Position numbers and translations under genes: made by a program | Shown here: piece by piece, positions 56,846-64,000 of the stretch | How positions within the stretch are numbered: position 1 is the first letter of the stretch | Layout of the letters: the number at the start of each line of letters is the position of its first letter | Source of the DNA: Bradyrhizobium manausense | Lineage (GTDB): Bacteria; Pseudomonadota; Alphaproteobacteria; Rhizobiales; Xanthobacteraceae | Direction of reading: 5' to 3' | DNA: 64,000 nt | Assembly (NCBI RefSeq): GCF_018129685.1 | Contig: NZ_JAFCLG010000001.1 | Span: 248,001 to 312,000, forward strand | Notes under the pieces: generated by a model | The model's database searches: none | What the model was told of the DNA's origin: nothing | The model's input: the letters and a program-made list of their open reading frames with translations, nothing else

Positions 56846-57151
56846 TCAATCGGCCGCTCTGGCGAGCCTGGAATCGTCCGGCTGAGGTTTTGCGGGGAGG
56901 CAGCCCTGGCAGATGACCAGCGAACGGTTCACCCTGGCGTCCTGGTCGGCATCGGTGCCGTCGCTCGCGGGTCGGGCGGCAGTGCGCGCTGTTCGCGCTG
57001 GGGAACGCGGCTGGTTGGGGTTTTCACCCGCGCCATCCCAGGCATAGCGCGCGGGCCTGAAGGCAGGATCTGGGGCAAGGCTCGCTTGCGGGGCCATCGC
57101 GCAGCCGGCAAGCGCCAGCGACAACAGCAGAACGGCGGGCGCTTTGACCAT
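56846..57151 (-). CDS. Small lipoprotein (101 aa)
   Basis: Predicted lipoprotein: the start MVKAPAVLLLSLALAGCAMA ends in the lipobox LAGC, with acylation expected at Cys 17. The mature part is Pro/Ala/Arg/Asp-rich and largely disordered, with a CQGC pair near residue 81-84. Function unknown. It is convergent with nothing close; the next gene on the plus strand starts at 57323. Confidence 0.65.
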   Translation of the reverse strand: MVKAPAVLLLSLALAGCAMAPQASLAPDPAFRPARYAWDGAGENPNQPRSPARTARTAARPASDGTDADQDARVNRSLVICQGCLPAKPQPDDSRLARAAD

Positions 57152-57322
57152 GATGCGACACTCTGTACGCGGATACGGAGCGAGGTTGCCCCGATCATGT
57201 TTAAAATTCCCTGAACTCGTGCATGGATGGTGCCCGGCCTTGCGAGGCCGTTCTCGATCGCGATAAATGGGCTGCAATGAGCGGGCGGCCAGCGTGCCGT
57301 TCGCCGCCCAAGAGGAAGCCCC

Positions 57323-58930
57323 ATGCAGCCGCTCCGCATGTCCCGCCGCGTCATGAATCTCGCTCATATGCTGACCCAGAACGCGCGGCGGCATGGATCG
57401 CGCCCCGGCTTCGTCTGGGGCGACAAATCCTGGACCTGGCGCGAGATCGACGCGCAGGTCTCGGCGCTCGCGGCTGCGCTCGCCGCGCGCGGCATCGCCA
57501 AAGGCGATCGCGTCCTCGTCCATTCCAAGAATGGCGACGAGATGTTCGTCTCGATGTTCGCCGCGTTCCGCCTTGGCGCGGTCTGGGTGCCCACCAATTT
57601 CCGCCTGATGCCGGACGAGGTCGCCTATCTCGCGCAGGCATCGGGCGCGAAGGCCTTTCTTTGCCATGTCGATTTCCCCGAGCACGCGGCGAGCGTGAAG
57701 GGTGGCGCGTTGGAATTCACCTGGAGCGTCGACGGCAGGGCCTCGTTCGGCGAGCGCTCGGTGGCCGACGCCATCGCATCGCAGGCGGGCAGCGTGGTCG
57801 AGAACGTCGCGGTCGAGCATGACGATCCCTGCTGGTTCTTCTTCACATCAGGCACCACCGGCCGCTCAAAAGCCGCGGTGCTGACGCACGGCCAGATGGG
57901 GTTTGTCGTCACCAACCATCTTGCTGATCTCACCCCAGGTGTGACCGAGGCGGATGCATCGCTGGTGGTGGCACCGCTCTCGCACGGCGCGGGCGTGCAT
58001 CAGCTGGTGCAGACTGCGCGCGGCGTCTGTACCGTGCTGCTGCCGACCGAAAAATTCGACATCGACGAGGCATTCCGCCTGATCGAAAAGCACCGCGTCG
58101 CCAATCTCTTCACGGTGCCGACGATCCTGAAGATGATGGTCGAGCACCCTGCCGCCGAAAAATACGATCATTCCTCGCTGCGCCACGTCATCTATGCGGG
58201 GGCGCCGATGTATCGCGAGGACCAGAAGGCTGCGCTGAAAAAGCTCGGCAAGGTCATCGTGCAATATTTCGGCCTGGGTGAGGTCACCGGCAACATCACC
58301 GTGCTGCCGGCGGCGCTGCACGATCCCGAGGACGGTCCGCACGCGAAGATCGGCACCTGCGGCTTCGAACGCACCGGCATGCAGGTCTCGATCCAGGACG
58401 ACGAGGGCCGCGAGCTCCAGGCGAACCAGAGCGGCGAGATCTGCGTGATCGGGCCCGCGGTGCTCGCCGGCTATTACGACAATCCCGAAGCCAATGCGAA
58501 GGCATTCCGCAACGGCTGGTTTCGCACCGGCGATCTCGGCCATATGGACGAGGAGGGCTTCCTCTACATCACCGGCCGCGCCTCCGACATGTACATCTCC
58601 GGCGGCTCCAACATCTATCCGCGCGAGATCGAGGAAAAGATCCTGACGCATCCTTCGGTTGGCGAGGTCGCCGTGCTCGGCGTGCCCGATGCGACCTGGG
58701 GCGAGGTCGGTGTCGCCGTCTGCGTTGCGCGCGAGGGCGCTAAGCCGGTCAGCGAAGCCGAGATGGCAGCGTTTCTGTCTCCGAAGGTACCACGCTACAA
58801 GATGCCGAAGCGGTTCTTCTTCTGGGAGGCGCTGCCCAAATCCGGCTATGGCAAGGTGCCGAAACGCATGGTGCGCGACGAGCTCGAGGCGCGCGGCCTG
58901 CTCGATCTCGACAAGACCAAGGCCAGCTGA
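57323..58930 (+). CDS. AMP-forming acyl-CoA synthetase
   Basis: Adenylate-forming enzyme of 535 residues that activates a carboxylic acid to its CoA thioester. Motifs: FFFTSGTTGRSKAAVLTHG (P-loop-like A3), YFGLGEVTGN (A5), GWFRTGDLGHMDEEGF (A7), YISGGSNIYPREIE (A8) and the catalytic lysine of A10 in KSGYGKVPKRMV. GAGGAAG precedes the ATG at 57323. It is nine bases upstream of the PPC-domain gene. The substrate is not evident; acyl or aryl acids are possible. Confidence 0.9.
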   Translation: MQPLRMSRRVMNLAHMLTQNARRHGSRPGFVWGDKSWTWREIDAQVSALAAALAARGIAKGDRVLVHSKNGDEMFVSMFAAFRLGAVWVPTNFRLMPDEVAYLAQASGAKAFLCHVDFPEHAASVKGGALEFTWSVDGRASFGERSVADAIASQAGSVVENVAVEHDDPCWFFFTSGTTGRSKAAVLTHGQMGFVVTNHLADLTPGVTEADASLVVAPLSHGAGVHQLVQTARGVCTVLLPTEKFDIDEAFRLIEKHRVANLFTVPTILKMMVEHPAAEKYDHSSLRHVIYAGAPMYREDQKAALKKLGKVIVQYFGLGEVTGNITVLPAALHDPEDGPHAKIGTCGFERTGMQVSIQDDEGRELQANQSGEICVIGPAVLAGYYDNPEANAKAFRNGWFRTGDLGHMDEEGFLYITGRASDMYISGGSNIYPREIEEKILTHPSVGEVAVLGVPDATWGEVGVAVCVAREGAKPVSEAEMAAFLSPKVPRYKMPKRFFFWEALPKSGYGKVPKRMVRDELEARGLLDLDKTKAS

Positions 58931-58939
58931 GCGCGGGGC

Positions 58940-59800
58940 ATGCGGAGCATCAGGCAGCCAGGCGCGCCGGTCCCCGAGCGCCTTCAATGGGTGGAGGCGA
59001 GGGGGCGCGCATTCTCATTCACGCTTCAAGCAGGTCTGCCGCTGCTCGAAGCCGCGCGCCGCGGTTTTGCCGCCGAAGGGTTTGCCGGTGGCGTGTTGAA
59101 TTTCACGAGCGGCGCGCTCGGGCCGTTCGGTTACGTGATGCCGGCGCTGTCGAAGACCGGCGAGAACGCGGCGTTCTACAGCGACACCTATCGGCCCGCG
59201 GGTGTGACGCGCACCAGGCTCGGCTGCATGACGCTGGGCATGCGCGACGGTGCGCCGTTCTTTCATTGTCACGGGCTGTGGACCGAGGCGGACGGCAAGG
59301 CGGGCGGCGGCCACATGCTGCCGGACGAGACAGATGTCGCCGAGCCCTTCGAGGTTCGCGCGTTCGGCATCGACGGTGCGACGTTCACCGCGGAGCCTGA
59401 CCCGGAGACGAATTTCAAGCTGTTCGGGCCGGTCGCCTCCGCGAATACCGGCGCGCGAACGGCCAGCCGCGCCTTTGCCCTGCGACTGCGTCCCAACCAG
59501 GATCTTGCCTGTTGTCTCGAGGCGTTCTGCCGCGCACGCGGCATCGCGCGGGCGAAGATCCACGGCGGCGTCGGCTCGACCATCGGTGCGCGCTTCACCC
59601 ATGGCGGCGTGACCGAGCCGTTTGCCACCGAGCTCGCGATATCAGCCGGGACGGTCGCGCCTGGCGCGTCCGGCGCGCTCGAAGCTGTGCTCGACGTCGC
59701 CCTGATCGACTACACCGGCGGCATCGGAGAGGGCCGTCTGGTCCGCGGCGACAATCCCGTGCTGATGACGATGGAGCTGGTGGTGGAGGCGTTGGACTAG
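58940..59800 (+). CDS. Tandem PPC/DUF296-domain protein
   Basis: Protein of 286 residues with two related modules. The first (about 20-150) has the PPC signature FFHCHGLWTEADGKAGGGHM, with candidate metal histidines. The second (about 175-285) has VLDVALIDYTGGIGEGRLVRG in the same place but lacks the histidines. Single PPC domains are trimeric and are found alone or in plant AT-hook proteins; this two-module form with one degenerate half is less common. It may act with the upstream acyl-CoA synthetase. Confidence 0.8.
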   Translation: MRSIRQPGAPVPERLQWVEARGRAFSFTLQAGLPLLEAARRGFAAEGFAGGVLNFTSGALGPFGYVMPALSKTGENAAFYSDTYRPAGVTRTRLGCMTLGMRDGAPFFHCHGLWTEADGKAGGGHMLPDETDVAEPFEVRAFGIDGATFTAEPDPETNFKLFGPVASANTGARTASRAFALRLRPNQDLACCLEAFCRARGIARAKIHGGVGSTIGARFTHGGVTEPFATELAISAGTVAPGASGALEAVLDVALIDYTGGIGEGRLVRGDNPVLMTMELVVEALD

Positions 59801-59833
59801 CCCCGGCAACCTCAAGCCCGCGGTGCCGCTCGA

Positions 59834-61903
59834 TCACCACGGGCTGGCGCGCATCTTCGCCATCGCCAGGTAAGTCGAGTCGCTGATGCCTGACGTCCCC
59901 GAGCCCGATCCCTGAAACAGATCCAGCACGGGCGAATAGGTATGGCTGGCGTTTTTCGCGTCGTACATGGCGGAAAAGCGGCTGAGCAGTTTCGCAACCT
60001 TGGTCGGATCGCCGAGATCTTTGAGGTTGAGATATTTCTCCACGATCTTGGCCTGCTGATCGATCTGCATCGATGCCATCTGATCGGGCAAGTCGAAAGT
60101 GGTCCGGAACACCTCCGAGAGAGCCTTGTCGGCGAGGATGTCGTAGGCGGACGTGATGTGTCCGGCCATGCGCTGGAAGTACAGCGCCAGACGCACCCCG
60201 GGATTGGTGTCGCCCTGCTGCTGCTCCAGGCTTTGCTCGAGATAGTTCTTTTGCGTCGCGAGGTACTGGTCGCGCTTTTGCGGTCCCGTCATCGGCAGAC
60301 GCGCGACGTTGCCGTTCTTGTCAAAGTTGAACGACGCTGCGATCTCCGCAAAACGTGGGTCGCTCTCCGTGTTTGCGAAGCTTTTTGGATCATTCAGATC
60401 AGAGGCGAAGATTTTCTTCAGATAGGCGGTGCTCACTTTCGAAGGGTCCAGACCCTTGGCGACAAGAACAAAGTCGACGAGCTTCGTGCTCGCGAGCAGA
60501 TCAGAAACGCTCTTGATGCCGCCGATCGATTGCTGATAGTCCGACGCATCCTTCTGCGCCTGAGTTTTGATCCTGGCTTGGTCCTGCGTGCTGGCAAACT
60601 TCAGCTTCGCAATGACGTAGTTCTTCGCGGTATCGAGGATTTCGGCCGAATCCTGCGCGGCCAGGGGTGTCGTCAGATTGCCCTTGGCGTCGAAGTTGAA
60701 CGCGCGTGCGAGCTTGACATATCGATCGTCCTTGAGCGTGTAGACGTAGCTCTTGGGGTCGTTGAGGTCGCTTTCGAGAATCGCCTTCACGGTGGACTGC
60801 GAGACCTGCGTGGGATCGAGGCCGACGGCCGAAAGTGCAAAATCATACGCGCCTGATGTCGACAGGAGCGTCTGGATCGACGTCACGTGGGGGATGAACT
60901 TTCGGAACTGACCGACCTGCAAGGCTTCCTGCAACGGACTGGCCGCCGCATAGACCGCTGACTTGCTGTCGTCGAAGCTCTTGGTCGTGGCGGCGATGTT
61001 TGCTGCGGTCTGCGCAGGCGTCCCCGGCGGCAGCGACCCGTCGGACGAAAACGCGAACGCCCCGGCCAGATCGATGAATCGCCCGGTCGTTGCGATGGCG
61101 TCGTTGCTGCTGGATATGCTGCTCGTTGCCAATTGCAGGCGATGTTTTTCGACCAGGATCTGGACATTCAACTGATTGACGTCAGCGCCGGGCTGCGACA
61201 GTTGCGCCGTGTAATCAGCGATCTTCGAACGGGCGTCCGACGCGTCCGACTTTGCCTGAGCCAGCTGGGCGTTCAGGTCGTCCAGCTGGGACTTGAAGGT
61301 GACATTGACGTAGCTGTTCGGATCGGAGGGATCGCTGGACAGGACCTGTTTGATCGTGTCACGGGACCATTTGCTTTGGTCGATCCCGAATGCCGAGGCG
61401 ACATAGTTGCGCAGGCGATCGTCGTCCAGAAGCTGGTCGACACTGGTCACGGTGTCGATCTTGGCATTGTAGTAACGCGTGTCGGCAGCCACGGAATCGA
61501 CATTGCTCTTCATCGCCGCCGTGTAGAGCCCGATCATGTCGTCGGTCTGGTTTTCCGACTGCGCAACCCTGGTGTCGCCGCCGCCGAAGGAAAATGCCGC
61601 GGCGAACTCCCGGTAGCGTTTGTCGATCAGCGTGTTGGCGAAACTCTTCGGGTCCGAAAGGTCGCTCTGCAGCACCTTCTTCATGAACGCCTTGGCGTAG
61701 GCCATATCTTCCAGGCCATAGGCTTTCGTGACGTAGTGATACAGGCGATAGTCATTCATCAAATCGTCAACGGTGTGCACCTTGCCGATGTTGGCTTTGT
61801 AATAGGCAGCTTCCCGCGAGACGTCCGATTGCTGCGCCACCCGCGTCAGGGACTGCGCGAGATTCCGCGCGATGTAGCTGTAGCTGAAATTGGTGGATAC
61901 CAT
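59834..61903 (-). CDS. DUF1217 multi-repeat protein (flagellum-associated type)
   Basis: Large helical protein of 689 residues with about four DUF1217 repeats. The recurring unit is a helix ending near 'DLxDPKSFANTxxDxRFxxIAxxFNFDxxGN', seen clearly as LSDPKSFANTLIDKRYREFA, LNDPKSYVYTLKDDRYVKLA and LNDPKSFANTESDPRFAEIA, with a degenerate SDPSDPNSYVNVTFKSQ. The start MVSTNFSYSYIARNLAQSLTR is typical. DUF1217 proteins are found near flagellar genes in rhizobia, although none are in this window. No signal peptide is seen. Confidence 0.86.
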   Translation of the reverse strand: MVSTNFSYSYIARNLAQSLTRVAQQSDVSREAAYYKANIGKVHTVDDLMNDYRLYHYVTKAYGLEDMAYAKAFMKKVLQSDLSDPKSFANTLIDKRYREFAAAFSFGGGDTRVAQSENQTDDMIGLYTAAMKSNVDSVAADTRYYNAKIDTVTSVDQLLDDDRLRNYVASAFGIDQSKWSRDTIKQVLSSDPSDPNSYVNVTFKSQLDDLNAQLAQAKSDASDARSKIADYTAQLSQPGADVNQLNVQILVEKHRLQLATSSISSSNDAIATTGRFIDLAGAFAFSSDGSLPPGTPAQTAANIAATTKSFDDSKSAVYAAASPLQEALQVGQFRKFIPHVTSIQTLLSTSGAYDFALSAVGLDPTQVSQSTVKAILESDLNDPKSYVYTLKDDRYVKLARAFNFDAKGNLTTPLAAQDSAEILDTAKNYVIAKLKFASTQDQARIKTQAQKDASDYQQSIGGIKSVSDLLASTKLVDFVLVAKGLDPSKVSTAYLKKIFASDLNDPKSFANTESDPRFAEIAASFNFDKNGNVARLPMTGPQKRDQYLATQKNYLEQSLEQQQGDTNPGVRLALYFQRMAGHITSAYDILADKALSEVFRTTFDLPDQMASMQIDQQAKIVEKYLNLKDLGDPTKVAKLLSRFSAMYDAKNASHTYSPVLDLFQGSGSGTSGISDSTYLAMAKMRASPW

Positions 61904-62257
61904 GGGCTTCCTGACGGCTCGGCGGGGCTAGTCGGCGCGGCCTGGACGTCCGTCAATCATTGCCGGGTCGCAAGGCGGAAGACTGGCCTCATGCCAGCAG
62001 GCAGAAACATTGTTTCTGAGTATTACAGCGATTCTGGACGACAGCCTTGGGTCAGATTTTGCGTCCAAGTGCCGCATCGATAGGGATCGCTGCGGCAAGC
62101 CTCCCGCAAGCAAGACGTGAACAGGCTTCATCGTCCCCTGGCATCTGCAATCGCGGCATGTCGTCACGTTCTCGCGGCACATCGTGCCCGAGCTTTGTGG
62201 GTCGCGAGCGGCGCGGCTGCCACGCGAGCCCGCGAAGCGGTCTTTGCCGCACGGCGG
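61904..62257. other. Intergenic region upstream of DUF1217 gene
   Basis: About 350 bases with no gene I can support. Short open frames on both strands are arginine-rich and lack ribosome-binding sites. It should hold the DUF1217 gene promoter on the minus strand; none was recognised. Confidence 0.35.
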
Positions 62258-62908
62258 CTAAGATGGCGCCGGCTGTCCGACGCTGGTCAGCAAGACCGAG
62301 GCGATCTCATCCATTCGCTCAAACATTTGGTCCGGCGCGCGAGCCCGCAACGCCGCCGGCGCCGCATAACCCCAGCACACCGCGCCGCAAGTCACGCCCA
62401 CGGCGCGCGCCGCCTCGATGTCGCGAACCTCGTCGCCGATCGCGATGACCTTGCCCGGCTCCACGCCAGCCCGCCGGACGACGCGGCGAAATTTCGCGGG
62501 CTTGCCGAAGATCGATGCCGCGCAGTCAAAATGTGAAAATAGTGCGGCGGCCTCGCCAAGCTTCTCGCGCGCATTGGCCTCGCTGTCCGACGTCACCAGC
62601 GCAAGCTGCACGCCGTTCCCGGCCAGCGTCCGCAGCATCGCTTCGGCGCCCGCAAACAGCGGAATCTCGCCAGCGGCTTCTCCCTTCAGTCGCCGCGCAT
62701 AGCGCGCGATCGCCGGCAGCTTCCACAAGGGCACCTCGAGCCGGGAGAGGATCTCCCGCGTCGACGCATGCCGCAGCTCCTCGACATCCTCATCGGCGAC
62801 GCGCCGAAAGCCGAAGCGGTCGGCGACGTCGTTGATGGTGCGCAGGAACCAGGGAAAGCTGTCGACGAGCGTGCCGTCGAGATCGAAGATGGCGAGAGCG
62901 TAGGGCAT
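62258..62908 (-). CDS. HAD-family phosphatase (phosphoglycolate phosphatase-like)
   Basis: Haloacid-dehalogenase hydrolase of 216 residues. Motif I is IFDLDGTLVDSFPWF, motif II LALVTSDSEAN, the motif III lysine is in GKPAKFRRVV and motif IV in VIAIGDEVRDIEAA. A helical cap lies between motifs I and II. The class is Gph/PGMB-like; the substrate is unassigned. It is 11 bases downstream of the YcxB-like gene on the same strand. Confidence 0.92.
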   Translation of the reverse strand: MPYALAIFDLDGTLVDSFPWFLRTINDVADRFGFRRVADEDVEELRHASTREILSRLEVPLWKLPAIARYARRLKGEAAGEIPLFAGAEAMLRTLAGNGVQLALVTSDSEANAREKLGEAAALFSHFDCAASIFGKPAKFRRVVRRAGVEPGKVIAIGDEVRDIEAARAVGVTCGAVCWGYAAPAALRARAPDQMFERMDEIASVLLTSVGQPAPS

Positions 62909-62919
62909 GGGGAGGGCTA

Positions 62920-63558
62920 CTAGCTAGCCGGGCTTACTGGTGATTTGGCCGAGGTGTCGGAGCTCAATAATGCTGTGCGTCGCACATGCTCACTGGCCCA
63001 CTCTGCAAATGCAATACGCGAGGCCGAGTCAGCGAAAACCGTGGCTGGAATGAAAAAACCAATCCGTGCGTTGTACCAGAGCGCGACCAGCGTATCAGTG
63101 TCCTTCACCGCTGCGATCGCAGACCAAGACATCCGGCTTTCGTTGCCCGGAGTCCTAATGACTATCGAGACATCATCAAAGGCAACCTGCCACCTAATCC
63201 GCGCGGCTCCGCGCAGCTCGAACAATCTGTCCAACATCCGGCGACTACTCCAGCCGATCACGAAGAACGCGAAGTAGTACCCCAGGATGAACCACATTAA
63301 CGATCCGAATGCTCCGCCCGGTGTCAACCAACCTCGATCCACGGCTGTGCAGGCCCAAACGATGATCAGGAAGTTCGCGACGAGTGGAGCACCAACACTG
63401 ATACGCCGGTCAATGAAAGCCTTGAGGTTTTTACCAGCAAGATTTCTAAAAACTCTGTCCTCGGCTCTGGTGACTTGAAATTCGAAATGAAAGCCGCTTG
63501 CTTCGGTTGCGTTGCTCAAATCTGACCTCCCGACGACGAAGTCAGAAAGGTATAGCAA
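62920..63558 (-). CDS. YcxB-like membrane protein
   Basis: Protein of 212 residues with two adjacent transmembrane helices (VGAPLVANFLIIVWACTAVD and FGSLMWFILGYYFAFFVIGW) and a C-terminal cytosolic domain with IRTPGNESRMSWSAIAAVKD, VALWYNARIGFFIPATVFAD and FAEWASEHVRR, typical of YcxB-like proteins. Role unknown. The region is less GC-rich than its neighbours. A shorter start inside is possible. Confidence 0.75.
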   Translation of the reverse strand: MLYLSDFVVGRSDLSNATEASGFHFEFQVTRAEDRVFRNLAGKNLKAFIDRRISVGAPLVANFLIIVWACTAVDRGWLTPGGAFGSLMWFILGYYFAFFVIGWSSRRMLDRLFELRGAARIRWQVAFDDVSIVIRTPGNESRMSWSAIAAVKDTDTLVALWYNARIGFFIPATVFADSASRIAFAEWASEHVRRTALLSSDTSAKSPVSPAS

Positions 63559-63645
63559 GGATCAGCGACTAACCAGAGGTTGCTGGTAGGCCGACCAAGT
63601 ATTGCGCCGCGAACGATGCTCAGAAGATGGCGGGAGATTAGGGTG

Positions 63646-63933
63646 CTAGGATTTCCAGGCGGCCTGGGCAGGCTTCAGCTCGGAAAGCGAGGGGTAAGGC
63701 ACCTCGTTCGCCCAAGCGCGTGGTCCGAGCCAGCCACCCTCCAGCGCATCGATGTAGAAGAGATCGATGACGTAGATGTGGTTCAGCGTGCGTTGAATGC
63801 TCGGGAAGAAGCCGGTCCGCCGGGCTTCGAGCTCGGCCTGGCTCAGACCGGCGCAGGCGGAGAGCAGGCGATGGTTCGCCCAGGCATTGTTGTGGGCGAA
63901 GGCGCGATAGGTTTGCACGAGGCCAGCGGACAT
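63646..63933 (-). pseudogene. C-terminally truncated DinB-family protein
   Basis: The 95-residue frame is the N-terminal half of a DinB-like four-helix metalloprotein (YRAFAHNNAWANHRLLSAC; IQRTLNHIYVIDLFYIDALEGG, with the first metal His). Family members are about 170 residues. This one stops after PAQAAWKS at 63646 and no continuation of the helix bundle with the later HxxxH is seen in the next 90 bases. Most likely a truncated, inactive gene. Confidence 0.6.
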
Positions 63934-63972
63934 GGAGGTCTTTTCCGGATCCGGTATCTCGAGAAGACCAGT

Positions 63973-63998
63973 GGCGGATTACGCTGCGCCAATCCGCC
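63973..63998. repeat. Short palindromic intergenic repeat at window end
   Basis: GGCGGATT (63973-63980) pairs with AATCCGCC (63991-63998) around ACGCTGCGCC. This is a motif of dispersed palindromic repeats in Bradyrhizobium-type genomes. The element probably continues beyond the window. Confidence 0.6.
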
Positions 63999-64000
63999 CT

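Overview
This is a GC-rich alphaproteobacterial chromosome segment, most likely from Bradyrhizobium or a close relative in the Nitrobacteraceae. The basis is the gene orders (erpA-dgt-argS-SPOR-nagZ-scpAB-tatABC-serS, surE-pcm-nlpD, yajC-secD-secF followed by two complex I assembly-type genes), an ExoR-like Sel1 protein, DUF1217 and DUF1127 proteins, and short palindromic intergenic repeats. Most of the window is ordinary core chromosome. No rRNA, tRNA, CRISPR array or intact insertion sequence was seen.

Region by region. 0-6.5 kb: a FadR-type GntR regulator divergent from an aromatic-catabolism operon (two-domain extradiol-type VOC enzyme, flavin monooxygenase, MFS transporter, FAH-family hydrolase, cytochrome b561), with a perfect 10-bp inverted repeat between them as probable operator. 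6.6-10.5 kb: a cobalt/nickel locus with CbtB/CbtA (proposed import), an ATP-grasp-like protein, RcnA-type efflux and an RcnR sensor carrying the full Ni/Co ligand set plus a G-rich operator. 10.9-14.4 kb: ilvD, an ExoR-like periplasmic protein, and xth.

14.5-23.8 kb is the accessory region. A hybrid histidine kinase is followed by an outer-membrane beta-barrel gene. A block made of the barrel-gene 5' end plus the 3' end of the kinase receiver domain is then present twice in direct orientation (about 17.54-18.03 and 21.63-22.12 kb, the second copy decayed). The two copies bracket a less GC-rich cassette: a large AraC-type HTH/TPR fusion regulator divergent from a run of tiny membrane or secreted proteins (48, 79, 59 and 39 aa), three with well-spaced Shine-Dalgarno sequences. 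This is my best candidate for an undescribed system.

23.8-45 kb is core machinery: Fe-S insertion, dGTPase, ArgS, a SPOR cell-division protein, a collapsed in-frame nagZ remnant still overlapping scpA, ScpAB, TatABC, SerS, SurE, a single-domain response regulator, Pcm, a degenerate LytM/LysM protein (NlpD/DipM type), a DUF815 ATPase, YajC-SecD-SecF, and Mth938 and squalene-synthase-like proteins related to NDUFAF3 and NDUFAF6. 45-64 kb is mixed: IlvA, a class V aminotransferase, a CAP protein, a kinase fused to an AMP-ligase-like C-terminal domain, TrmFO, DUF1127, MltB, DUF2189, DUF3597, two NATD1-like acetyltransferases around a TPR protein, a DUF3828-like Tat substrate, an acyl-CoA synthetase with a tandem PPC-domain protein, a DUF1217 repeat protein, a HAD phosphatase, a YcxB-like protein and a truncated DinB protein.
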